A stretch of DNA of 64,000 bases from Streptomyces sp. SAT1 (GCF_001654495.1 NZ_CP015849.1:4749501-4813500), one strand, 5' to 3'; counted from the stretch's first letter, positions 25,928 through 34,467 are shown. Program-made: numbers and translations. The notes: generated by a model not told the origin, from the letters alone.

Positions 25928-27043
25928 TCACAGCCAGCCGTTGCGCTTGAGTGTGCGGTGGATGCCGAGGCAGATCGCGGCCGTGACCGCCATGACCACC
26001 GGGTAGCCGTACTTCCAGTGGGTCTCGGGCATGTACTTGAAGTTCATGCCGTAGACCCCGCAGACCATCGTCGGTACGGCGATGATCGCGGCCCACGCGG
26101 TGATCTTCCGCATGTCCTCGTTCTGCGCGACGGACGCCTGGGCGAGGTTGGCCTGGAGGATGGAGTTGAGCAGTTCGTCGAAGCCGATGACCTGCTCCTG
26201 GGCGCGGGCCAGGTGGTCGGCCACGTCGCGGAAGTACTTCTGGATGTCCGGGTCGATCAGCCGCATCGGGCGCTCGCTCAGCAGCTGCATGGGCCGCAGC
26301 AGCGGCGACACCGCGCGCTTGAACTCCATGACCTCGCGCTTGAGCTGGTAGATCCGCCCGGCGTCGGTGCCGCGCGGGGTGCGGCCGCGGCCCGGCGAGA
26401 ACACCTCGGTCTCGACCTCGTCCACGTCGTCCTGGAGGGCGGAGGCGACCGCGATGTAGCCGTCGACCACATGGTCGGCGATGGCGTGCAGCACCGCCGA
26501 GGGGCCCTTGACCAGCAGCTCGGGGTCGTCCTGGAGCCGGTGGCGCAGCGCGCGCAGCGAACCCTGGCCGCCGTGCCGGACGGTGATGAAGAAGTCCCGT
26601 CCGGTGAAGCACATCACCTCGCCGGTCTCGACGACCTCGCTGTTGGCGGTGAGCTGGTCGTGGTCGACGTAGTGGATCGTCTTGAAGACGGTGAACAGCG
26701 AGTCGTCGTAGCGCTCCAGCTTGGGCCGCTGGTGGGCCTGGACCGCGTCCTCCACGGCCAGCGGGTGCAGTCCGAACTCCGAGGCGATGCCCGCGAATTC
26801 GGCCTCGGTGGGCTCGTGCAGCCCGATCCACACGAAGCCGCCGTCGCGCCGCACCAGGCGCATCGCCTCCTGCGGGGTGAGCGGGGCGCGGGTCTCGACG
26901 CGGGCGCCGTCGCGGTAGACGGCGCAGTCGACGACGGCCGAGGGCGTCGCCGGGTCGCGGGTGGTGTCGTAGGTGCCGTTGTCCTTGCGCTGCGCCGGGC
27001 GGGACGGGCGGACCACGGCGCGCAGGTCACGGATCATCGACAT
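25928..27043 (-). CDS. corA: CorA-family Mg2+ transporter
   Basis: A 371-residue CorA: a large acidic cytoplasmic domain, then two C-terminal membrane helices with the signature YGMN at about 331-334 followed by FKYMPE, the selectivity loop. The basic C-terminus RTLKRNGWL is typical. ATG 27043 has AAGGAGT seven bases upstream. It moves Mg2+ (possibly Co2+/Ni2+) across the membrane. A long 5' region contains a 15-codon ORF with a perfect Shine-Dalgarno (27302-27349), suggesting leader-mediated control. Confidence 0.95.
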   Translation of the reverse strand: MSMIRDLRAVVRPSRPAQRKDNGTYDTTRDPATPSAVVDCAVYRDGARVETRAPLTPQEAMRLVRRDGGFVWIGLHEPTEAEFAGIASEFGLHPLAVEDAVQAHQRPKLERYDDSLFTVFKTIHYVDHDQLTANSEVVETGEVMCFTGRDFFITVRHGGQGSLRALRHRLQDDPELLVKGPSAVLHAIADHVVDGYIAVASALQDDVDEVETEVFSPGRGRTPRGTDAGRIYQLKREVMEFKRAVSPLLRPMQLLSERPMRLIDPDIQKYFRDVADHLARAQEQVIGFDELLNSILQANLAQASVAQNEDMRKITAWAAIIAVPTMVCGVYGMNFKYMPETHWKYGYPVVMAVTAAICLGIHRTLKRNGWL

Positions 27044-27301
27044 GGCGGGACTCCTTCGTGACGAGCGACGAAGAGCGCCTACGGCGGTCGGAACTGCCCG
27101 GAATGAGGACGTCCGGCGTGCGGATGTTTCGCACGTCCACAAAGCGGGGAGCACCGCACCGACGCGGTGAGCGGGCTTCGTCACTGATTTCGATCGGTCA
27201 GATCGGACGATCAGGCAAACGAAACGAAGTGCTCTTCCGTACGACGCGCACAGGGGCACGAAGGCGAGAGGTGGCGGTCAGCCGGAGCCGGAACAGCTAC
27301 A

Positions 27302-27349
27302 TCAGCGGCGGGAAGAGCGGGTGCTACTGCACGGTCGACTTCGATCCAT
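27302..27349 (-). CDS. upstream ORF / candidate leader peptide of corA (15 codons)
   Basis: ATG at 27349 is preceded by a perfect AGGAGGT (27359-27365, nine-base spacing), one of the best ribosome sites in the window. It encodes the Arg/Ser-rich peptide MDRSRPCSSTRSSRR and stops 259 bases before corA. No other gene lies between. A small hairpin (TCCCT-tacg-AGGGA) sits just ahead of its ribosome site. A leader peptide acting on corA, as known for corL in Salmonella, is an inference. Confidence 0.5.
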   Translation of the reverse strand: MDRSRPCSSTRSSRR

Positions 27350-27448
27350 GACAGCCCCACCTCCTCCGGCCGGTCCCTCGTAAGGGAGTCCCATCGGCGT
27401 CGGGGCTTGATCGCGACGCTTCTGCGTGCTGCCCCGAACCACCGAGTC

Positions 27449-27474
27449 AGAGTATCAGTCGGCCGACGTGTCAA
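27449..27474 (-). promoter_or_regulatory. candidate corA promoter
   Basis: On the minus strand TTGACA (27474-27469) is followed 14 bases later by TACTCT (27454-27449). The spacer is short, but the hexamers are good. It would give a leader of about 400 bases including the upstream ORF. Confidence 0.4.
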
Positions 27475-27516
27475 GGTGCCGCTTTGCCGGGTACTGACGA
27501 GTTCTATGCTCGCGAC

Positions 27517-28101
27517 ATGGCAGATGTTCTTCCTCTGGTCGAGGCCCGGTTGCGCTCGGCGCTGGGCGAGCCGGACGCGCGCGCGGCGGTCACCTTCCTC
27601 GGCACGGACCGGATCGAGGTGCTGCGCTTCCAGGAGGGGGACATCGTCCGCTACGCCACGCTCGGCATGTCGGCCCGGCCCATGGCGGACCCCACGGCGA
27701 TGGTCGCCGACCCGGTCGCCGGGCCGCGCGCCGAACTGGTCCTCTCGGTGCGCACCGGCCGCGCCGACACCGACAAGGTGCTCCGCCCGCTCGCCGTCCT
27801 CGGCGCGTCCCCGCAGGTCGAGGGTGTGGTCGTGGCGCCCGGTGCCTCGCTCGACGTGGGGGAGGCGCTGTGGCCGGGCGCGCCCTTCACCTCGGTCCTG
27901 GTGGCCGAGCCGGGCGGCCTGGTGGAGGACCTGGAACTCGACGCGCCGCTGGATCCCGTGCGGTTCCTGCCGCTGCTGCCGATGACGCCGAACGAGGCCG
28001 CGTTCAAACGCGTGCACGGCGCGCAGGTGCTCCAGGAGCGCTGGCTGACGCACGGGACGGACCTGCGGGACCCGGCCCGCCGGTCCGTCCCGCTGGAGTG
28101 A
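27517..28101 (+). CDS. suppressor-of-fused (SUFU) domain protein
   Basis: A 194-residue protein of the bacterial SUFU-like family, with VRYATLGMSARPM near residues 45-60 and a C-terminal LLPMTPNEAAFKRVHGAQVL typical of these immunity-like or unknown proteins. ATG 27517 has no ribosome site; a -10-like TATGCT at 27505-27510 ends six bases before it, so the transcript may be leaderless. It stands alone, divergent from corA and convergent with the MFS gene. No toxin gene is adjacent, so an immunity role is not supported here. Confidence 0.85.
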   Translation: MADVLPLVEARLRSALGEPDARAAVTFLGTDRIEVLRFQEGDIVRYATLGMSARPMADPTAMVADPVAGPRAELVLSVRTGRADTDKVLRPLAVLGASPQVEGVVVAPGASLDVGEALWPGAPFTSVLVAEPGGLVEDLELDAPLDPVRFLPLLPMTPNEAAFKRVHGAQVLQERWLTHGTDLRDPARRSVPLE

Positions 28102-28144
28102 CCACCGCAGTGACCGATCTCACCCAAGCCGCGGATCGTGTACG

Positions 28145-29374
28145 TCAGTTGGCGAAAACCGTGACGCTGTCCTCGGTCGCGTGGCGCGGTTCCAGCTGCT
28201 CGGCCTCGTATGTGAGGGAGCGGCGCCGCACCAGGACCACCAGCGCGCCCAGCAGCGCGGTGGCACCCGCGACCACGAACGGGATGTGGAGGTCGCTCCA
28301 CTCCTCGATCTTCGGGGCGAGATAAGGGGCCGCGGCGGCGGCGAACCAGCGCACGAAGTTGTAGCCGGCGCTCGCCACCGGGCGCGGCGCGTCCGACACC
28401 CCGAGCGCCAACTCGGTGTAGACGGTGTTGTTCACGCCGATGAAGGCGCCGGACAGCACGGTGCAGACGATCGCGGTGGTGTGGTCGCCGTAGCCGAGGA
28501 CGACCACGTCGGCGGCGAGCAGCACCAGGGAGCCGCCGAGCACCTTCAGCGAGCCGAACCGCGCCTGCATGCGCGGCGCCACCAGCACGGAGAACACGGC
28601 GAGCAGCAGGCCCCAGACGAAGAACACCGCGCCCGACTTGTACGGCGTCATGTCCAGCACGAACGGCGTGAAGGCCAGCACGGTGAAGAACGTGTAGTTG
28701 TAGAAGAAGGCCGAGACCGCCGCCGAGGCGAGACCGCCGTGGCCCAGCGCCTTGAGCGGGTCGAGCAGTGAGGTCTTGCGGGCGGGCCTCGGCTGTTCCT
28801 TCAGGAACGCGGTGATGCACAGGAACCCGACGGCCATCAGGAACGCGGTGCCGAAGAACGGGTAGCGCCAGCTCGCGTTGCCGAGCAGGGCGCCCACCAG
28901 CGGGCCGCAGGCCATGCCGAGGCCGAGCGCGGACTCGTAGAGCAGGATGGCCGCCGCGCTGCCGCCCGCCGCCGCGCCGACGATGACCGCGAGCGCGGTG
29001 GAGACGAAGAGCGCGTTGCCGAGGCCCCAGCCGGCCCGGAAGCCGACCAGTTGGGCGACGGATCCCGAGGTGCCGGCGAGCCCGGCGAAGACCACCACGA
29101 AGGCGAGGCCGAGCAGCAGCGTCTTCTTGCCGCCGATGCGGCTGGAGACGAAGCCGGTGACCAGCATCGCCACGGCGGTGATCAGGAAGTAGGAGGTGAA
29201 GAGCAGGGAGACCTGGCTGGCGGTGGCGTCCAGGCCCTTGGCGATGGAGGGCAGGATCGGGTCGACCAGACCGATGCCCATGAAGGCGACGACGGACGCT
29301 CCCGCCGTAGCCCAGACGGCCTTCGGCTGCCGCAGGATGCTGCCGGCGCCCGCGTCGAAGGGGTCCGCGGCCAT
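28145..29374 (-). CDS. MFS transporter (drug-efflux type)
   Basis: A 409-residue protein with about 12 membrane helices and MFS marks: motif A-like GFVSSRIGGKKTLL between helices 2 and 3, and motif C-like GMACGPLVGALLG in helix 5. It belongs to the DHA1 drug:proton antiporter type. ATG 29374 has TTGGAG upstream. The promoter region is strikingly A+T-rich with a MarR-like inverted repeat, so expression is probably repressor-controlled; no marR gene is beside it. Confidence 0.92.
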   Translation of the reverse strand: MAADPFDAGAGSILRQPKAVWATAGASVVAFMGIGLVDPILPSIAKGLDATASQVSLLFTSYFLITAVAMLVTGFVSSRIGGKKTLLLGLAFVVVFAGLAGTSGSVAQLVGFRAGWGLGNALFVSTALAVIVGAAAGGSAAAILLYESALGLGMACGPLVGALLGNASWRYPFFGTAFLMAVGFLCITAFLKEQPRPARKTSLLDPLKALGHGGLASAAVSAFFYNYTFFTVLAFTPFVLDMTPYKSGAVFFVWGLLLAVFSVLVAPRMQARFGSLKVLGGSLVLLAADVVVLGYGDHTTAIVCTVLSGAFIGVNNTVYTELALGVSDAPRPVASAGYNFVRWFAAAAAPYLAPKIEEWSDLHIPFVVAGATALLGALVVLVRRRSLTYEAEQLEPRHATEDSVTVFAN

Positions 29375-29411
29375 GCGTGCTCCAATCCGGACGGTTGATG
29401 CTCGAACGATG

Positions 29412-29460
29412 GTTGGCTTATGCACATAGTAAGTTAGATCAGCTAATTAATGCAAGGTAC
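29412..29460 (-). promoter_or_regulatory. A+T-rich promoter with MarR-like operator
   Basis: Reading leftward, TTGCAT (near 29454) and TACTAT are separated by 18 bases. The spacer carries the inverted repeat TTAG-CTGAT-CTAA. This island of A/T in very G+C-rich DNA drives the MFS gene and is a plausible MarR-type site. Confidence 0.6.
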
Positions 29461-29546
29461 ATCTATTTGGTCCGAGGTGGAGGGCCTCCCTCCGGACGGG
29501 TGATCGTCCTTGACGCGGCGCTGTCCGGGTAGGACCGTGGGGCTCT

Positions 29547-30188
29547 ATGAGGGGCGAACCCAGTTGCCCGAAGTGCGGTGGCCGGGTCAGGGCTCCCGGC
29601 CTCTTCAGCGACACCTGGCAGTGCGCTGAGCACGGGACGGTGCATCCGGTGCAGCCCGTGACCCCGCCGAGCGTCGAAGGACTCGGCGTCGTCGTCAGCC
29701 GCACCCAGGTGCCCGTGTGGATGCCGTGGCCGCTGCCCGTGGGGTGGCTGTTCACCGGTGTGGCCGCCGCGGGCGACGACCGCAGCGGCGGCCGGGCGAC
29801 CGCCGTGGCCTGCTCGGGCCCCGGACCGCTCGGCGGCATGGGCGAGCTGATCCTCGTCGCCGAGGAACTGGGCGTCGGCCTCGGCGCCCGCTACGCCGGC
29901 ATCGAGGGCCCCGACCCCGGCCCCTGTCTGAACGTGGAGAAGCCACCGGACGCGAAGGTGCTGGCCGCGGGCCGCCCGACCCCCCTGTGGCACGTCGGCG
30001 GCGCCCCGGTCGACCGCGCCGTCTTCGCGGGCGAGGCCCTCGGGCTGTGGCTGTGGGCGGTGGTCTGGCCCGAGCAGTCCGGCCTGCTGATGTACGACGA
30101 ACTGGTCCTGGCCGACCTGCGGGACGCGGGCGCCGAGGCCGAGCTGGTGCCGTGCGGGGCGCTGTCCCCGCGGCTGTTGCAGCCGTAG
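29547..30188 (+). CDS. DUF6758 family protein with N-terminal zinc ribbon
   Basis: A 213-residue Streptomyces-type protein. The N-terminus MRGEPSCPKCGGRV with a second Cys/His pair in WQCAEHG forms a zinc ribbon; the rest (LPVGWLFTGVAAAGDDRSG, then LGLWLWAVVWPEQSGLLMYDEL) is conserved but uncharacterised. The function is unknown. It is followed by a GACAAGG/CCTTGTC hairpin and then the PHP gene on the same strand. Confidence 0.85.
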   Translation: MRGEPSCPKCGGRVRAPGLFSDTWQCAEHGTVHPVQPVTPPSVEGLGVVVSRTQVPVWMPWPLPVGWLFTGVAAAGDDRSGGRATAVACSGPGPLGGMGELILVAEELGVGLGARYAGIEGPDPGPCLNVEKPPDAKVLAAGRPTPLWHVGGAPVDRAVFAGEALGLWLWAVVWPEQSGLLMYDELVLADLRDAGAEAELVPCGALSPRLLQP

Positions 30189-30254
30189 GCCCGCCCGTCC
30201 GGGCGTGTTGCGGGTGTGTTGCGGGCGCATGTAGGGGGCGAGGCGGGTGTGCGG

Positions 30255-30280
30255 GGGTGACAAGGCACCCCTTGTCTCCC
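30255..30280 (+). terminator. hairpin after the DUF6758 gene
   Basis: GGG-T-GACAAGG, loop CACC and CCTTGTC-T-CCC form an 11-position stem with one mismatch. It may end the DUF6758 transcript or act in the leader of the PHP gene. Confidence 0.55.
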
Positions 30281-30330
30281 GTTATCCTTGAGTGTCCCTT
30301 TCCGTCCCGTCACCGTCTGGAGTCCGTGTC

Positions 30331-31209
30331 GTGCGTATCGACCTGCACACCCACTCCGACGCGTCCGACGGCACGGACACCCCGGCCGAACTGGTGCGGA
30401 ACGCCGCCGCGGCCGGACTGGACGTCGTCGCGCTGACCGACCACGACACCACCCGCGGCCACGCCGAGGCGATCGCCGCGCTGCCCGAGGGGCTGACCCT
30501 CGTCACCGGCGCCGAGCTGTCGTGCCGCGTCGACGGCGTCAGCATGCACATGCTGGCCTACCTCTTCGACCCCGAGGAGCCCGCCCTGCTCGCCGAGCGG
30601 GAGCTGGTCCGCGACGACCGGGTGCCCCGGGCCCAGGGCATGGTCGCCCGGCTCAACGCGCTCGGTGTGCCCGTCACCTGGGAACAGGTCGCGCGGATCG
30701 CGGGCGACGGCTCGGTCGGCCGCCCGCACGTCGCCTCCGCCCTCGTGGAGCTGGGCGTCGTACCGACCGTGAGCGACGCCTTCACCGACCAGTGGCTGGC
30801 CGACGGCGGCCGGGCCTGGGTCGCCAAGCACGAGACCGACCCGTTCGAGGCGATCCGCCTGGTCAAGGGCGCGGGCGGGGTCTGCGTCTTCGCACACCCG
30901 GCCGCCGCCAAGCGCGGGCGTACGGTCCCGGAGTCCACGATCGCCGAGCTGGCCGCCGCCGGTCTCGACGGCATCGAGGTCGACCACATGGACCACGACG
31001 CGCCGACCCGGGCCCGGCTGCGCGGCCTGGCCGGGGAGCTGGGCCTGCTGGTCACCGGCTCCAGCGACTACCACGGCGACCGCAAGGCCGTCGCCCTGGG
31101 CGAGTTCACCACGCACCCCGACGTGTACGGGGAGATCACGCGGCGGGCGACCGGAGCGTTCCCGGTGCCGGGCGCCGGCGGAGACGGCGCGGTCGCGGGC
31201 ACGGCCTGA
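30331..31209 (+). CDS. PHP-domain phosphoesterase
   Basis: A 292-residue protein of the PHP superfamily with the metal-binding motifs in order: DLHTHSDASDGT, LTDHDTTRG, a GAELSC segment, VFAHPAA and a C-terminal SSDYHGD. Such YciV/RnaAM-like proteins are 3',5'-nucleotide bisphosphatases or 5'-3' oligonucleotide exonucleases. GTG 30331 has GGAGTCC upstream. It is followed by marC on the same strand after 96 bases, which hold a short C-rich run. Confidence 0.92.
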   Translation: MRIDLHTHSDASDGTDTPAELVRNAAAAGLDVVALTDHDTTRGHAEAIAALPEGLTLVTGAELSCRVDGVSMHMLAYLFDPEEPALLAERELVRDDRVPRAQGMVARLNALGVPVTWEQVARIAGDGSVGRPHVASALVELGVVPTVSDAFTDQWLADGGRAWVAKHETDPFEAIRLVKGAGGVCVFAHPAAAKRGRTVPESTIAELAAAGLDGIEVDHMDHDAPTRARLRGLAGELGLLVTGSSDYHGDRKAVALGEFTTHPDVYGEITRRATGAFPVPGAGGDGAVAGTA

Positions 31210-31305
31210 GGCCCCTGCCCCTTCCCGCGCGCGCCCGCACCCACCCACCCACCCCCGCCTTCCTTCCCCCCTTCCCTCCGCACGTACGCAAGGCCTGTTC
31301 AGACG

Positions 31306-31914
31306 ATGTTCGACGCTGCCGTTTTCGGCTCCCTCTTCCTCACTCTCTTCGTGATCATGGATCCCCCCGGGATCACCCCGATCTTCCTCGCGCTGACCGC
31401 CGGACGGCCCGCCAAAATCCAGAAGCGGATGGCCTTCCAGGCCGTCTGCGTGGCGGGCGGCGTGATCGCCGTGTTCGGTGTCCTCGGCCACCAGATCCTC
31501 GACTACCTGCATGTCTCGGTCCCCGCGCTGATGATTGCGGGCGGACTGCTCCTGCTGCTGATCGCCCTGGACCTGCTCACCGGCAAGACCGACGAGCCCA
31601 AGGCGACCAAGGACGTCAACGTCGCCCTGGTCCCGCTGGGCATGCCGCTGCTGGCCGGACCCGGCGCGATCGTGTCCGTCATCCTGGCCGTGCAGAAGGC
31701 CGACAGCGTCGCCACCCAGGTCTCCGTCTGGTCGGCGATCGTCGCGATCCACGTGGTGCTCTGGCTCGTCATGCGCTACTCGCTGCTGATCATCCGCGTC
31801 ATCAAGGACGGCGGTGTGGTCCTGGTGACCCGGCTGGCGGGCATGATGCTCTCCGCCATCGCCGTGCAGCAGATCATCAACGGCATCACCCAGGTGGTAC
31901 GGGGCGGCGCCTGA
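31306..31914 (+). CDS. MarC family (UPF0056) inner-membrane protein
   Basis: A 202-residue protein with six membrane helices. Family marks are FVIMDPPGITPIFLALT and PLGMPLLAGPGAI, the two short conserved loops of MarC proteins. The function of the family is unresolved; an earlier link with multiple antibiotic resistance was not upheld. It is likely co-transcribed with the PHP gene. Confidence 0.94.
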   Translation: MFDAAVFGSLFLTLFVIMDPPGITPIFLALTAGRPAKIQKRMAFQAVCVAGGVIAVFGVLGHQILDYLHVSVPALMIAGGLLLLLIALDLLTGKTDEPKATKDVNVALVPLGMPLLAGPGAIVSVILAVQKADSVATQVSVWSAIVAIHVVLWLVMRYSLLIIRVIKDGGVVLVTRLAGMMLSAIAVQQIINGITQVVRGGA

Positions 31915-31923
31915 GCCCCGGAG

Positions 31924-31975
31924 CCCGGGGAGTCTCCGGACGACGCACGCCCGGGGAGTCCCCGGAGGACGCACG
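31924..31975 (+). repeat. 26-bp tandem duplication
   Basis: Two adjacent 26-base copies (31924-31949, 31950-31975) match at 24 positions; each contains CCCGGGGAGTC. They lie just after marC and may be a recent slippage product. Confidence 0.95.
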
Positions 31976-32043
31976 GACCCCCCGCCCGGCCACGCTCACG
32001 CGTGCCGTGCGGGGGCTCCGAAGTGTGTAGACAGCCCCTGCTG

Positions 32044-32196
32044 TTACGAGGCCGGGGTGTCGGCCGGGCGGATCCAGAGGCGCTGCCCCACGGCGGCGGC
32101 CTGCTGAACGATCCGATTGACGGAGGCGGCGTCCACGACGGTGCTGTCCACGGTGGTCCCGTCGACCTCGTCGAGTCGCATGATCTCGAAGCGCAC
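32044..32196 (-). CDS. 50-residue conserved small protein
   Basis: GTG 32196, six bases after AAGGGAG, opens a 50-codon frame (start VRFEIMRLDEVDG, end WIRPADTPAS, TAA stop). An in-frame ATG at 32220 abuts a GGAGG and is less likely. The product is acidic with a regular beta-then-helix pattern and shows codon bias like its neighbours; I recall similar small proteins in other Streptomyces, but no function. It is divergent from the NYN gene. Confidence 0.75.
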   Translation of the reverse strand: MRFEIMRLDEVDGTTVDSTVVDAASVNRIVQQAAAVGQRLWIRPADTPAS

Positions 32197-32439
32197 AGGC
32201 TTCTCCCTTCGTCTGGTCATCCTCCTGCGGAGAATTACTGGAGATGGATGGTGCTCGCGGCATCGGTGCCCCGTGCTCCGTACATCTGGTCAACGGTTCA
32301 CCTGCCACGAACATTCCCTACGCTAAGGAAATTTTTCGAACGTCTAATTACTGATGTGTCACGGTCTCTCCGTCGACCGATCGGGACCGGTTGTGTTCGC
32401 TGCGTGACCACCGGGACAATGGAGGTGATGAACGAGGCC

Positions 32440-33336
32440 ATGAACGAAGACCGCGCGGCGCTCGCCGCCCGCATCGACCACACGAACGAGCTACTGGAAC
32501 GCATGCTCGCCGAGGTGGCCAAGACGCCCTCGACCCACGCGATCTTCGTAGACGCCGGCTATCTCTACGCCGCCGCGGGCCGCCTCGTCGCCGGCACCGA
32601 GGACCGCCGCGCCTTCGACCTGGACGCCGAGGGCCTCATCGACGCGCTCATCGACCGGGCCCGGACGGTCTTCGCCGACAGCAGGCTGCTGCGCGTCTAC
32701 TGGTACGACGGCGCCCGGCGCCGGATCCACACCGCCGAGCAGCAGACCATCGCCGAACTGCCCGACGTGAAGGTCCGCCTCGGCAACCTCAACGCCAACA
32801 ACCAGCAGAAGGGCGTCGACTCCCTGATCCGCTCGGACCTGGAGTCGCTGGCCCGGCACCGCGCCATCAGCGACGCCGCCCTGCTCGGCGGCGACGAGGA
32901 CCTGGTCTCCGCGGTGGAGGCCGCCCAGGGCTACGGCGCCCGGGTCCACCTGTGGGGCATCGAGGCCCCCGAGGGCCGCAATCAGGCCGAGCCGCTGCTG
33001 TGGGAGGTCGACAGCCAGCGCACCCTCGACCTCGAGTTCTTCAAGCCCTACGTCTCCCGGCGCACCCCGGTCACCTACGACCCGACGGCCACCACCCGGC
33101 CGACCCGCGAGGACGTACGCTTCGTCGGCGCGCAGATCGCCGCCAAGTGGCTGGCGGCGCGCGGCCGGGACAGCGTGATGGAACTCCTGCCCGGCCACCC
33201 CTACCTGCCCGGCTCCGTCGACCAGGAACTCCTGGTCGAGGCCGAGGGCCTGCTCCAGTACTCGCTGCGCGGCCAGGCCGACCTGCGCCGCTCCCTCAGG
33301 GACGGCTTCTGGGACCACCTGCAGGCGCAGTACTGA
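32440..33336 (+). CDS. NYN-domain (PIN-like) nuclease-family protein
   Basis: About 298 residues with an NYN/LabA-like domain: metal-binding Asp in HAIFVDAGYLYAAAG, a central VYWYDGA and the second acidic cluster LGGDEDLVSAVEAA. A C-terminal OST-HTH/LOTUS-like region (about 225-295) is possible. Several in-frame starts exist (32404 GTG, 32419, 32428 and 32440 ATG); a GGAGGTGAT element at 32421-32429 makes 32440 my choice with doubt. It probably cleaves RNA. Its 3' end overlaps the convergent hydrolase by 41 bases. Confidence 0.88.
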   Translation: MNEDRAALAARIDHTNELLERMLAEVAKTPSTHAIFVDAGYLYAAAGRLVAGTEDRRAFDLDAEGLIDALIDRARTVFADSRLLRVYWYDGARRRIHTAEQQTIAELPDVKVRLGNLNANNQQKGVDSLIRSDLESLARHRAISDAALLGGDEDLVSAVEAAQGYGARVHLWGIEAPEGRNQAEPLLWEVDSQRTLDLEFFKPYVSRRTPVTYDPTATTRPTREDVRFVGAQIAAKWLAARGRDSVMELLPGHPYLPGSVDQELLVEAEGLLQYSLRGQADLRRSLRDGFWDHLQAQY

Positions 33337-34252
33337 AGCCCGGGGCGGTGTTCTGGCGGGCCGCCTCGTCCCAGAAGTCGGCGAGCGCCTGGGCGGTGGC
33401 GAGCGGCCGGTCCACATTGGGCGAGTGCTCGGCGCCCTCGACGACCGTGCGCCGGGCCCCGAGCCGTACGGCCATGGCGTCCAGCAGCGGCACCGGCCAG
33501 GCGTCGTCCCGGGCCCCCGAGAGCACATGGAACGGCAGCGCGACGGCGGCCAGTTCGGCGGTCCGGTCCGGTTCCGCGCACAACTGGCGCCCGGTGGCCA
33601 GCAACTGCGCGGGCCGGGTGCCCAGCCAGCGGCGTCGCAGGTCGTCCCGGTCCTCGGCGCCCGAGTCCAGCGTGACGGACAGACCGCCGTCCTCGTCCGC
33701 GCCCCCGGCCGCCGCGGCCGCCTCCACGGCCTGGACGGCCTCCCACACCTCGGCCATCGACAGCGCCGCGAGCGCGTCCCGCAGCAGCTTCACGCGCTGC
33801 TGCTGGGAGGCGGAGACCTGCGCCGGGCCCGAGGACATCAGGGTGAGCGAGACGAAGGGGGAGCGGTCGAGCAGAACGGCCGCGCGGGCGATCTGCCCGC
33901 CGAGGGAGTGCCCGAGCAGATGCACCGGGACGGCGAGCGCGGCGGCCTGCGCGAGCACGTCCCGCGCGAGCTGCTCCTGGGCGTACGCGGACTCGTCGTG
34001 CTCGGGGCCGTCCGACTCGAACTGCCCGCGCCCGTCCACGGCCACGGTCCGGTACCCGCGCGCCGCGAGCGGTGCGTGCAGCGCGTTGAAGTCCTCCTTG
34101 CTGCCGGTGAAGCCGGGCAGCAGCAGCGCCGTGCCCCGGGGCCCGGCACCGGCCGCGGCGGGCACGTCGACGACGGCGAACTCACCGCGCGCGGTGCGCA
34201 GCCGGTAGCTCCGGGCGCCGGACGGCGGGACGAAGGAGAAGGGCCTGCTCAT
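33296..34252 (-). CDS. alpha/beta-hydrolase
   Basis: A 318-residue alpha/beta-hydrolase with the oxyanion LLLPGFTGSKEDF, nucleophile elbow GHSLGG, a late Asp (LSGARDDAWP) and His in VEGAEHSPNVD. A cap-like insertion rich in Ala and Asp lies at about 160-200. The substrate is unknown. It overlaps the end of the NYN gene tail-to-tail by 41 bases. Confidence 0.88.
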   Translation of the reverse strand: MSRPFSFVPPSGARSYRLRTARGEFAVVDVPAAAGAGPRGTALLLPGFTGSKEDFNALHAPLAARGYRTVAVDGRGQFESDGPEHDESAYAQEQLARDVLAQAAALAVPVHLLGHSLGGQIARAAVLLDRSPFVSLTLMSSGPAQVSASQQQRVKLLRDALAALSMAEVWEAVQAVEAAAAAGGADEDGGLSVTLDSGAEDRDDLRRRWLGTRPAQLLATGRQLCAEPDRTAELAAVALPFHVLSGARDDAWPVPLLDAMAVRLGARRTVVEGAEHSPNVDRPLATAQALADFWDEAARQNTAPGFSTAPAGGPRSRP

Positions 34253-34280
34253 GGGGTGAGGCTATCGGGGACCCTGCCGG

Positions 34281-34328
34281 GCGGAGGGGCGGAGGGGCGG
34301 AGGGGTGGAAGGGCGGAGGGACGGAGGG
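34281..34328 (+). repeat. octamer tandem repeat GCGGAGGG x6
   Basis: Six 8-base units (GCGGAGGG with variants GTGGAAGG and ACGGAGGG) lie directly upstream of the alpha/beta-hydrolase gene on the minus strand, within its likely promoter region. Confidence 0.9.
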
Positions 34329-34395
34329 TGGCCGGGTGGTACGGGCCGGTCTGCGGCCGGGCGCCGCGGCCGGGTGCGGTAACGGCCGACGGCCG

Positions 34396-34442
34396 ACGGC
34401 CGACGGCCCGGCCCACGCGAGGTGGACCGGGCCGTCGGCCGT
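34396..34442 (-). terminator. rhlE terminator hairpin
   Basis: A 16-bp stem (34396-34411 with 34427-34442) is extended inside the loop by CCAC/GTGG. It starts 26 bases past the rhlE stop on the minus strand, next to a threefold GGCCGAC repeat. Confidence 0.85.
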
Positions 34443-34467
34443 GCTGCCGGTGCGGGGCGGTGCCCGC

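Noticed and set aside
27044..27516. M-box (Mg2+) riboswitch in the corA leader
   Set aside because: I looked for the conserved GGUGAGGC-type core and found none; the region instead holds the short ORF and small hairpins.
27517..28101. SUFU protein as the immunity part of a toxin system
   Set aside because: Its neighbours are corA and an MFS exporter; no toxin, Rhs or secretion gene is in reach.
32327..32347. GGAAA/CGTCTAA pair as an ECF promoter of the NYN gene
   Set aside because: The spacing is only about 9 bases, too short for an ECF promoter.
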